From: CF-161 sp035259145
Lineage (GTDB): Bacteria > Chloroflexota > Dormibacteria > Dormibacterales > Dormibacteraceae
Reading direction: 5' to 3'
DNA length: 20,572 nucleotides
NCBI GenBank assembly: GCA_035259145.1
Contig: DATFWQ010000065.1
Coordinates: forward strand, 1-20,572
The notes under the pieces were generated by a model. The model ran no database searches. It was given only the letters and a program-made list of their open reading frames with translations, and was not told the DNA's origin. Below, piece by piece: positions 14,534-20,572 of the stretch (position 1 is the first letter of the stretch; every line of letters starts with the position of its first letter). The position numbers and the translations under genes were made by a program.

Positions 14534-15346
14534 ATGGAGCTCCTCAGGGCTCTGGCAGCCTACTGCGACGCGCCGTCGGTCACCGTGGCCGCCACCCTCG
14601 AGCTGCCGCTTCCGACACCGGCCGACCAGGCTGAGCTGTTCAGCTTCCAGCTCTACCCTTACGCGTCCGTCTACGTCGGCGCCGAGGGGATGCTGGGCGG
14701 TGACGCTCGGGATCGCGTCGGAGGTTTTTGGCGGGCGGCAGGTGCCACCCCGCCAGCCGAGCCCGACCATCTGGCAGCCCTGCTTGGTCTTTACTCCGCT
14801 TTTGCCCAGGAGGATGACGACCGCGCCCGACATCTTCGCCATGCCCTGCTCTGGGAGCACCTGCTGAGCTGGCTCCTGATCTGGCTGGCCAGGTTGGCGG
14901 AAATCGCACCGAAGCCGTACGTCGCCTGGGGTTCGATCCTGCAGTCGGCGCTGCTGGCTGAGACCGAAGAGCTCGGCCCGCCGGCCGTCGTGCCCCTTCA
15001 TCTGCGGTTAGCCCCGCCCGTGGATGGACTCGATTCCCTCTTCTCGGCTGTTCGCAGCGGCGTCGTCCTGACCAGGGCCGACCTCGCCCAGGCCGCCCAT
15101 GAGCTCGGCCTCGGCTTGCGGCAGGGCGAGCGCCGCTACACGCTGGAGGCGCTGCTGGCGCAGGACGCACCAGCGGTTCTGGGCTGGCTCTCGAATGAGG
15201 CTTCCCGCCAAAGAGAAATCCACCGGTTGTTGCAGCCCGCCTGGCGGCCGGTCACTGAGCATTGGGTCTCGCGAGCCGAGGCAACTGCGAGCGAATTGAG
15301 CCGCCTCGCTGACGAGGCACTGGAGGTAACTGCTAACGCAGACTGA
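14534..15346 (+). CDS. TorD/DmsD-family molybdoenzyme chaperone
   Basis: A 270-residue all-helical cytoplasmic chaperone that binds the apo catalytic subunit and helps cofactor insertion. Seen: LYPYASVYVGAEGMLGGDAR (about 40-60), the EPDHLAALLGLYSAF motif (EPxDHL, about 75-90), and HALLWEHLLSWLLIWLARLA followed by KPYVAWGSIL, all typical of the TorD/NarJ group. The C-terminal extension (about 180-270) exceeds the usual roughly 200 residues. Start ATG 14534 is two bases after the previous stop, with GAGG about ten bases upstream. It is the last gene of the redox operon and serves the 975-residue enzyme. Because that enzyme has no Tat signal, the role here is assembly rather than export proofreading. 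Confidence 0.9.
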   Translation: MELLRALAAYCDAPSVTVAATLELPLPTPADQAELFSFQLYPYASVYVGAEGMLGGDARDRVGGFWRAAGATPPAEPDHLAALLGLYSAFAQEDDDRARHLRHALLWEHLLSWLLIWLARLAEIAPKPYVAWGSILQSALLAETEELGPPAVVPLHLRLAPPVDGLDSLFSAVRSGVVLTRADLAQAAHELGLGLRQGERRYTLEALLAQDAPAVLGWLSNEASRQREIHRLLQPAWRPVTEHWVSRAEATASELSRLADEALEVTANAD

Positions 15347-15488
15347 CTCCTGTGCCGTACACCTCCGTGTGTCAACTCGATCAGGCGGCCCAGGAGTACT
15401 CCCGGAGTAAACATGCAACGCCCGCCGAGCAGAATGACGGCCGACTCGAATTTTGAACGGCACAGGCATGTTATCGGCGGAACTGGAG

Positions 15489-15513
15489 GGGCCGAGCTCA
15501 GTGAGCTCGGCCC
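15489..15513. terminator. Perfect 11-bp hairpin between convergent genes
   Basis: GGGCCGAGCTC (15489-15499) and GAGCTCGGCCC (15503-15513) form a perfect GC-rich stem with a 3-base loop. It lies 142 bases after the chaperone stop and 29 bases after the stop of the minus-strand secreted protein. No T-run is present on either side. Position and symmetry suit a bidirectional terminator for the two converging transcripts. The rest of 15347-15542 holds nothing recognisable. Confidence 0.65.
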
Positions 15514-15542
15514 GCGGTGGATTTCCGAACGACGTGCTTGCG

Positions 15543-17174
15543 TTAGTGGGCGCTGCTGGAGAACAGGTCAGATCTGCCGGCGGTGGCGATTGGCCTGGAC
15601 ATGCAGAAGAACGCCCTGAACGTCGTGCCCGACGAGGTCAGCCCGTCGTAGTCGCCCAGGAACAGGCTCCTCGGGGTGGGGCTACCGGTCTTAGGTGCCG
15701 TGGTGTAGTCGAACGAGCCGCTCGTGGTCAGCCGGGTTTCCCCGCCGGCGGTCCAGCTCGCCGGGTTGGAGCAATCGCTGGTCGCCGAGTGGCAATGCGC
15801 AATGAACGCGTCGGTCAGCCCCGGCTGCGCTGCCGTCGAGTTTTCGAGGTCGTAGTACAGAAGCCCGATCGTCCCATCGGATGCGACATGGATCTGGGGG
15901 ACGAACGCCGGAGTGTTACCGGGGGACTGGTCGATCCGAATCGTATTGCTCCATGTCAAACCGCCGTCCGTGGATTGGGCAAACGCAATCTTTGACGCGC
16001 CAGTGGGACTGAAGCGGCTGTCCTGCCATACCGCGTAGATGTTGCCATTGACAGGGTTCGTCGCAAATTCGGGGAGCTCATCGCTGGAGCGGACACGTGT
16101 CGGTGCTGGAGTGGTGGGGATGGAGACCGCGGCGACCTGCTGCACGTCGATTCCGATGGCGTCGGACCAGGTGTTGCCGCCGTCAGTCGAGCGGATGATG
16201 GCGGCAGTGAACGTCTGGCTGCCGGCACAGTGTTGGCCGCCATGTGTGAACAGGCACTTGCCGCCCTTGTTGGTGATCAGGCTCATCCCATCGATCAGCA
16301 CGCCCGATGCGGCCCCTGCGGTTGGGACCACGATCTGATTGCCGATCGTTTGGTCTTTCTCGCCCGGATCGAAGATGATCCGACCCGTGCTCCAGGTAAC
16401 GCCCTTGTCGGTCGTACGCGAAAAGAGTGTGGGGCCGCGGAAGGCGATGGTGTGAGTGAACGCGCTCGGGTTGGCGTTCTCAGCAGGAGAAACGAGCCGA
16501 TCCCAGACTGCATAGGCCTTGTTCGCAGAAACCGGGTCACCTGTGACCGACTCCTTGTCGTTCAACACCACGTTGGAGGTGTCGACCCGGGCAGTGACGG
16601 GCGCCTGCCAGTGGTTCCCACCGTCGGTGGACCGGCTGATGATGATCGAGCTGGCGCCGCCGAACGCGGGCCCGTTGGCGTTGAAGGAATCGCTGATCGA
16701 GTAGGCGACCTGGCCGTCTGCGGAGAAGGCTACCCAGGGGTCGGTGGCCCGGTTGAAGAATCCCGCGGAACCTGACTGCGCGCCCTCGCAGATGGTGAAC
16801 TGCGGCTGGCCCGCGGCCAGCGTCCATGACGCCCCGCCGTTCGTGGACACGACGTTGGTGAGGCCGTTGGAGCCGCCGTCGTTCCAGCGGTCCTGCTGCA
16901 CGGTGCCGATGAGATGCATTGGGTTGGTGGGGTCTACGGCGATGTGAGGCTCGACCTCGGCGTCGGGGTTGTTGATGCTGCCGAGCTTCTCCTGGCTCGC
17001 CACGAGCGCGGCGCAGGTCGTCGAGCCGCCGAGCGGGTTGTCGGGCACCCGAACTACCGAACCTGCGGACAACGTAGCGGCCAGAGCCACGGACGAGCTT
17101 GCGACGACGGCGACAATGCCAATCGCGCCCGGCGCAAGCCAGCGTGCGAAGGGCAGCCTGATGGTCGATCTCAT
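15543..17174 (-). CDS. Secreted BNR/Asp-box repeat protein (sialidase-like beta-propeller)
   Basis: A 543-residue exported protein. The signal peptide spans residues 1-33 (basic MRSTIRLPFARW, hydrophobic core, ALA-A cleavage). Five Asp boxes (S-x-D-x-G-x-x-W type) lie at about 110-117 (STNGGASW), 182-189 (STDGGNHW), 254-261 (TTDKGVTW), 329-336 (STDGGNTW) and 401-408 (STDGGLTW). The roughly 72-75-residue spacing means one per blade of a propeller, as in sialidases and related BNR proteins. I do not see the arginine triad and FRIP motif of true sialidases, so glycosidase activity is not supported; a binding or adhesion role is equally possible. Start ATG 17174 has an ideal AGGAGGT five bases upstream (17186-17180). 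It is monocistronic, converges on the redox operon, and lies beside no carbohydrate genes. Confidence 0.88.
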   Translation of the reverse strand: MRSTIRLPFARWLAPGAIGIVAVVASSSVALAATLSAGSVVRVPDNPLGGSTTCAALVASQEKLGSINNPDAEVEPHIAVDPTNPMHLIGTVQQDRWNDGGSNGLTNVVSTNGGASWTLAAGQPQFTICEGAQSGSAGFFNRATDPWVAFSADGQVAYSISDSFNANGPAFGGASSIIISRSTDGGNHWQAPVTARVDTSNVVLNDKESVTGDPVSANKAYAVWDRLVSPAENANPSAFTHTIAFRGPTLFSRTTDKGVTWSTGRIIFDPGEKDQTIGNQIVVPTAGAASGVLIDGMSLITNKGGKCLFTHGGQHCAGSQTFTAAIIRSTDGGNTWSDAIGIDVQQVAAVSIPTTPAPTRVRSSDELPEFATNPVNGNIYAVWQDSRFSPTGASKIAFAQSTDGGLTWSNTIRIDQSPGNTPAFVPQIHVASDGTIGLLYYDLENSTAAQPGLTDAFIAHCHSATSDCSNPASWTAGGETRLTTSGSFDYTTAPKTGSPTPRSLFLGDYDGLTSSGTTFRAFFCMSRPIATAGRSDLFSSSAH

Positions 17175-17559
17175 GTGTTACCTCCTCTCATGCGGCACGG
17201 TGACTTCTGACGCAGGGCGTGACGATGGGGTGTTGGCCCAAACGCTGGCGGGCGATCGAGGTCCCCGGGCTCACCTGCCGGGCCGCAGCCAGCAGGCTGG
17301 CCTACTGCGCGGTCCTGTGGGCTGGCATCGACCCTGAGGCGCTCGGTGACGCACTCCAGCCTTCGGCGCCACTGGATACCGACAGAGGGTTTCCTGATCG
17401 GACGCCTCCTCCCCAAGGGGCTCTGGTCTGCCTTGCGGTCAGACCTCTCTTCGCTTGTAGAGGAAAGTGCGCTTTGGTGCACGGGTCCGTCAAGTCGCAA
17501 GGTCAACGCCCCAACAAGGGGCCGAGAGGTGTTGTGGGGCGGCAGAAGTCGATGTGGAG
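17175..17559. other. Upstream region of the secreted protein gene, no gene seen
   Basis: It holds the ribosome site of the secreted protein gene, and small perfect stems: GGTCTG/CAGACC (17425-17430 with 17440-17445), CCCC-AA-GGGG (17411-17420) and GCCCC-AACAA-GGGGC (17508-17522). The last lies about 38 bases beyond the transposase remnant's stop and may be its old terminator. Open plus-strand frames (for example from 17219) have no ribosome site or family match. I could not place a promoter. Confidence 0.35.
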
Positions 17560-17735
17560 TCACGCGGCCGGTCGTTCGTAGACGTAGTTCAAGCCGTTGA
17601 GGGCGGGCAGCGAGACTACCTTGCCGATGGGCGGGCGAGGGCTCGGCGCTGGAGTCTCCAGCGCGAGCGACCGGTGGGCCGATCCTGGTTGTAGTAGGGC
17701 GTGGCCTCGATCACCTGGCGCCAGACCCAGGCAGC
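17560..17735 (-). pseudogene. C-terminal remnant of a second integrase-core transposase
   Basis: The minus strand reads VWRQVIEATPYYNQDRP (about 17720-17672). After one missing base it reads HRSLALETPAPSPRPPIGK and VVSLPALNGLNYVYERPAA, ending at TGA 17562-17560. Joined as YYNQDRPHRSLALETP, this is the end of the rve integrase core (pattern YNxxRPHxSL). The tail fits the VVALPxLGGLHHxY ending common in actinobacterial-type IS481/IS3-like transposases. The single-base frameshift and the absence of the catalytic N-terminal part show that it is inactive. Its tail differs from that of the 1730-1950 remnant, so two separate elements were present. Confidence 0.75.
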
Positions 17736-17810
17736 AGACGAGCGAGGCCGACCTGCTGTTCTTCGCAAGCGTCAGCTACGGGATAATGGCGGCCGGGCGG
17801 CCCACACGCC

Positions 17811-19028
17811 TCACATGGACTGACGTGCAGCGGCCGCCGGCATGGGCAGGTTGAAGAGACTCATCGCGTTGCCCCCAAGGATCTTCCGCTTGGCCGCCTC
17901 AGAGAGAAAGGGTAGATCCCAGATGACCGTCGGCAGATCGAAGTCCTGGTGCGGATAGTCCGACGAGTAGAGCAGCTGGTTCTCGGCGTCCATGAGTTCG
18001 AACACGGCCTGGATGTGGGCGGCATTGTCCAGCCGCTCGAACGGCTGTGTGGTGAAGTACATGTTGCGGATGTAGTCGCCAGGCAACCGCTTCAAGAGCG
18101 GCGCTTCTGACGATCTCTGCCGGTACTCGTTGTCGAGACGCGCGATCAGGAAGGGCACCCAGGCCTGACCCGCCTCCATGTAGATGAAGCGCACCTCAGG
18201 GAATCGCTCCGGGAGCCCGTTCAGCACGACGTTCGTGAGCTGGATCATCGCGTAGAACGGAAAGCCAAGGGCGTGGGCAGCCATGAAGCGGTTGAGCTGC
18301 TCGAATGGCCTGTCGGTCCAGTTGGGCCCGGTGTGGAATGCCAGTGGCAGACGGCGCTCATTCAGGGCGGCGAACACCTTCATGAAGCGGTTCTGGTGGA
18401 TGGGCTGATAGCGGACCGCCGTAACCATGAAGCCAATCACGCCCGCCTCCTCAGAAAACTCTTCGATCACATGAACGGAAGCCTCGGGATCGCTCAGGGG
18501 GAGATATGCCATGGTTCGGATTCGAGGGCTGGCGGGGAGCACGTCCCGAACCAGCCAGCGGTTGTAGGCGCGCCCCAGCTCGACCTCGAACTCCGGCTGG
18601 GGATGAGTTCCGAGAGTGAGCATCGGCGTGGGGAAGAGGATCGAGTAGTCGATGGCCATCTGGTCCATTGAGTTGAGAAGACCGGCCGCGAGGGGATGGA
18701 TATCCGTGCGCTGTCCGGTTGGCAGATGCATGTCCAGCTCGGTCTTGATCCGTCCGCTGACGGTCCGGTCGCCGAGGTTGCCGGGCACGAGGGCGTGCAT
18801 TGCCATGCCAAGCGACGAGCGCTCGAAGGACCGCTTGATGTTGGGGTTGTCGATGTACCGGGCGATCTCGGGCAAGGCCGTCGTTTCGTAGAGGTGACAG
18901 TCGCAGTCGACCACCGGCACATCGAAGAGTCCGCGACGCTCGGCCTCTTTTCGGGCGTTGGCCAGGAACGAGAAACGGCGATCGGGGATCACCTTGGCCT
19001 GGGGCTCGCCGTCGATCGCTCTCGTCAT
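17811..19028 (-). CDS. Amidohydrolase-2 family metal-dependent hydrolase (ACMSD-like)
   Basis: A 405-residue cytoplasmic TIM-barrel enzyme of the amidohydrolase-2 group, whose members hydrolyse or decarboxylate aromatic and related substrates. Metal-site elements: VVDCDCHLYE (D41, D43, H45; the D-x-D-x-H variant of the usual HxH), FHTG with H232, FIYMEAGQAWVP (E285) and LLYSSDYPHQDFD with D357 and H360, then a GGNAMSLFNL end typical of the family. ATG 19028 has AAGGAG five bases upstream. It lies 10 bases after the small unknown gene and is the last gene of the Rieske/binding-protein cluster. The company of a Rieske ferredoxin suggests degradation of an aromatic or heterocyclic compound, which is an inference. 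Confidence 0.92.
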   Translation of the reverse strand: MTRAIDGEPQAKVIPDRRFSFLANARKEAERRGLFDVPVVDCDCHLYETTALPEIARYIDNPNIKRSFERSSLGMAMHALVPGNLGDRTVSGRIKTELDMHLPTGQRTDIHPLAAGLLNSMDQMAIDYSILFPTPMLTLGTHPQPEFEVELGRAYNRWLVRDVLPASPRIRTMAYLPLSDPEASVHVIEEFSEEAGVIGFMVTAVRYQPIHQNRFMKVFAALNERRLPLAFHTGPNWTDRPFEQLNRFMAAHALGFPFYAMIQLTNVVLNGLPERFPEVRFIYMEAGQAWVPFLIARLDNEYRQRSSEAPLLKRLPGDYIRNMYFTTQPFERLDNAAHIQAVFELMDAENQLLYSSDYPHQDFDLPTVIWDLPFLSEAAKRKILGGNAMSLFNLPMPAAAARQSM

Positions 19029-19038
19029 AGCCGCTCCT

Positions 19039-19251
19039 TCACACGTCGAACATCGCTGCCAGCTCGAAGCTGGTCACATCGCAGGCGCGCAGCATCTCCG
19101 CTGCTGTGACCACCACCTCGTCGGTGGTGGCAGTCCCAGGCGCGAACGGTGGTACACCGGAGTGCCAGTCGGCTGCATACTCGCGCATGAGGGCCGCGAA
19201 GAGCCTGCTACGGAGGTTGGCGGACAGCGCTTCGCCATGGCCCTGCTCCAT
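19039..19251 (-). CDS. 70-residue protein of unknown function
   Basis: Short acidic protein (MEQGHGEALSANLRSRLF start, TTDEVVVTAAEMLRACDVTS later) predicted mostly helical, without signal peptide. I do not recognise the family. The frame is open upstream to a TGA within the Rieske gene and reads DTIEEAGRRLLDL before the ATG; that part looks coding, but it holds no ATG, GTG or TTG start, so either ATG 19251 is right or a rare codon is used. GAGGAGG lies 26 bases before the ATG. It sits between the Rieske and amidohydrolase genes with short gaps, so it is very probably co-transcribed and may be an accessory subunit. Confidence 0.55.
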   Translation of the reverse strand: MEQGHGEALSANLRSRLFAALMREYAADWHSGVPPFAPGTATTDEVVVTAAEMLRACDVTSFELAAMFDV

Positions 19252-19288
19252 CAGGTCCAGGAGCCGGCGGCCCGCCTCCTCGATCGTG

Positions 19289-19672
19289 TCAGACTGTGAC
19301 GTAGACGTATCCCTCCCTCACTGAAACGGGATAGCGGCGCAGGCGGTGGCGCCGATCGGCAGTGCACCTGCCGCTCGCCAGGTCGTACTCCCAACCGTGC
19401 CACGGACACACAAGATGAGGCTCGGTCTCGTCGAACCTCTCACCGCCTACTGTGCCGTCGGGGTTGAGCACCTGCTCGTAGCGCCCGACGATCTCGCCGG
19501 TGCAAACCGGTCCTCCCTGGTGCATGCAGCGGTTCTCGTAGGCGACCAGGCGGCCCTTGACTTGGAATACGCCCACTTCCACGTCGCCTGCTACAGCCAG
19601 CACGCCCCCGTTTTCGGGGATCTCGCCGAGCGGCACGACGCGATACTGGACGGGGCTGGCAGCTCTGATCAT
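19289..19672 (-). CDS. Rieske [2Fe-2S] ferredoxin-like protein
   Basis: A 127-residue soluble Rieske protein that carries one electron at a time through a His2Cys2 [2Fe-2S] cluster. The ligands are C49-M-H51 (RCMHQGGPVC) and C89-P-W-H92 (LVCPWHGWEYD). The N-terminal EIPENGGVLAVAGDVEVGVF and the C-terminal RRYPVSVREGYVYVTV fit Rieske ferredoxins and the N-domain of ring-hydroxylating oxygenases. The boxes are 37 residues apart, instead of the usual 15-18, because of an inserted loop (about 60-84, with NPDGTVGGERFDETEP). ATG 19672 lies three bases after the upstream stop, with no clear ribosome site, suggesting reinitiation. There is no oxygenase catalytic domain; it may serve as partner of an enzyme encoded elsewhere. 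Confidence 0.93.
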   Translation of the reverse strand: MIRAASPVQYRVVPLGEIPENGGVLAVAGDVEVGVFQVKGRLVAYENRCMHQGGPVCTGEIVGRYEQVLNPDGTVGGERFDETEPHLVCPWHGWEYDLASGRCTADRRHRLRRYPVSVREGYVYVTV

Positions 19673-19675
19673 CGA

Positions 19676-20542
19676 CTACACAAGGACGTGTGAGGCGAGC
19701 GCCTCGAAGCGCCTTTCCCGTACCTCTTTGTCTAGGCCCCACCTGCGTGCGAACGCCAGCGCGTCCGCGAAAGCCGCCTCGGGGTATGGGTCGAAGACGA
19801 GCAGCTCGCCCCGGCCGAATTCCGAGTAGTCATAGTTGCCTGCGAGTGCCGGCGGGACGTTGTTGGCCCAGAGGTGCATGTAGCTCGCCGGATCGGCTCT
19901 GAGCGCCCCGTCGGCACGCTCCAGCACCCGGAAATACGGACCAAGCGCGTCCTGGGACAGAGTGGGCGAGACCCAGAACAGCGTGCGAAACTCGCCTACT
20001 GCCAGCGCGCGAAACCCTCGAGCCTGGGCGATCGGGATCTCGGGGTCGAGGAGGTTGGCTACGTCGATCTCACCGCTCAGCAGTGCTTCCAGGCGGCGTC
20101 CCGGGCCGCCGACGTTGGCCACCTTGATCCCCTCACGCGGGAGTACCGTCTCCAGGGTTCGAAGTGCCGTGAAGTGGCTGCCGGCCATTAAGCCGACCCC
20201 AACGGGCACGCCGCCAAGGTCCGCAAGGCGCTGGAACCGTGAGGTCGGCGCCACAAAAATCGCATGACGAGCGACGCCATAGAGATCGGGGACGAAGTGT
20301 CCCATACCGGCGCCGGCATTGCAGACAGAACCCCACTCGCAGGCCGAATTGGCCACCTCCTTCCGCTCCACGAACGGCCGGTCTTGAGGGCGCTCGAAGT
20401 AGGACGATTCGCGATGCCCGCTGACGTCGTGCATGACGTCGCTGAGCAGTTCCGGCTCGAGGCCCTCCTGCTCGAACAGCCTGTCCTCCAGCGCGATCCA
20501 TTCGTGCAGCCGCATGAAGTGAGGGACGATCCTGATCAGCAT
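19676..20542 (-). CDS. Periplasmic-binding-protein-like (NMT1/SsuA-type) protein without signal peptide
   Basis: A 288-residue type-2 periplasmic-binding fold, like the substrate-binding subunits of NMT1/THI5/SsuA transporters. The N-terminal LHEWIALEDRLFEQEGLEPE is the family's W-x-x-x-x-x-GLFxxEGL pattern; LADLGGVPVGVGLMAGSHFT and ALLSGEIDVANLLDPEIPIA are the hinge and ligand-lobe elements. It begins directly with MLIRIVPHFM, with no signal peptide or lipobox. AGGAGG five bases before ATG 20542 makes this start firm, so the protein should stay in the cytoplasm and may act as an enzyme or ligand sensor rather than in uptake. It is the first visible gene of the minus cluster; no permease or ATPase gene is seen in the window. 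Confidence 0.8.
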   Translation of the reverse strand: MLIRIVPHFMRLHEWIALEDRLFEQEGLEPELLSDVMHDVSGHRESSYFERPQDRPFVERKEVANSACEWGSVCNAGAGMGHFVPDLYGVARHAIFVAPTSRFQRLADLGGVPVGVGLMAGSHFTALRTLETVLPREGIKVANVGGPGRRLEALLSGEIDVANLLDPEIPIAQARGFRALAVGEFRTLFWVSPTLSQDALGPYFRVLERADGALRADPASYMHLWANNVPPALAGNYDYSEFGRGELLVFDPYPEAAFADALAFARRWGLDKEVRERRFEALASHVLV

Positions 20543-20572
20543 GTAGACCTCCTGCCGATGGTTTGCGCCAGC

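Noticed and set aside
1..20572. CRISPR arrays, rRNA and intact insertion sequences
   Set aside because: No regularly spaced repeats, rRNA-like stretches or complete transposase genes were seen on either strand.

Overview
The window is a strongly GC-rich bacterial segment, with GC-biased third codon positions, frequent GTG starts and tight ATGA/GTGA gene overlaps. Gene content (DHA2-type MFS pump, NarL-type two-component pair with an actinobacterial-style sensor domain, Rieske/amidohydrolase cluster, BNR-repeat secreted protein) suggests a high-GC soil bacterium of the Actinobacteriota / Chloroflexota / Dormibacterota type. No rRNA, tRNA or marker gene allows a firmer placement. I recognise no intact mobile element, but two decayed integrase-type transposase ends and one decayed amidase gene sit in the gaps between operons, so the gaps have accumulated broken DNA.

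Layout. 1-1347 (+): 3' part of a DHA2-family drug/solute exporter, followed by a long two-segment hairpin. 1730-1950 (-): end of a dead transposase. 4924-1926 (-): a compact four-gene operon with every junction overlapping: an acyltransferase-like protein (AHL-synthase/FeeM type) fused to a cyclic-nucleotide-binding-like domain; a ThiF/E1-like adenylating enzyme; a small protein resembling dimeric alpha-beta barrel (ABM-type) proteins; and a CPBP-type intramembrane protease. I do not know this combination as a characterised system, and it is the best candidate here for something undescribed. Its leader (4925-5060) can form mutually exclusive stems. 5095-5274 (-): decayed formamidase/acetamidase start with an intact ribosome binding site. 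5359-5610 (+): YggU/DUF167 protein.

6061-6615 (-) is a small DUF2269-like membrane protein, divergent from a histidine kinase / response regulator pair (6749-8682, +). A 10-base element TGACACGTGG occurs in inverted orientation near both divergent starts. 9012-9695 (-) is a multi-span membrane protein, divergent from an ArsR-family repressor gene (9792) that begins a redox operon: arsR, a fused four-cluster ferredoxin/NrfD membrane subunit, a large molybdopterin oxidoreductase and a TorD-type chaperone (9792-15346, +). Neither redox subunit has a Tat signal, so the enzyme is predicted to face the cytoplasm, as in the sulfite dehydrogenase SoeABC arrangement. A 16-bp inverted repeat over the probable promoter is the likely repressor site.

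A strong hairpin (15489-15513) separates this operon from a convergent secreted BNR/Asp-box protein (15543-17174, -). After a gap holding a second dead transposase end (17560-17735), a minus-strand cluster (20542-17811) encodes a periplasmic-binding-protein-like protein without signal peptide, a Rieske [2Fe-2S] protein, a 70-residue unknown and an amidohydrolase. These probably form one catabolic or detoxification operon whose substrate cannot be read from the sequence.
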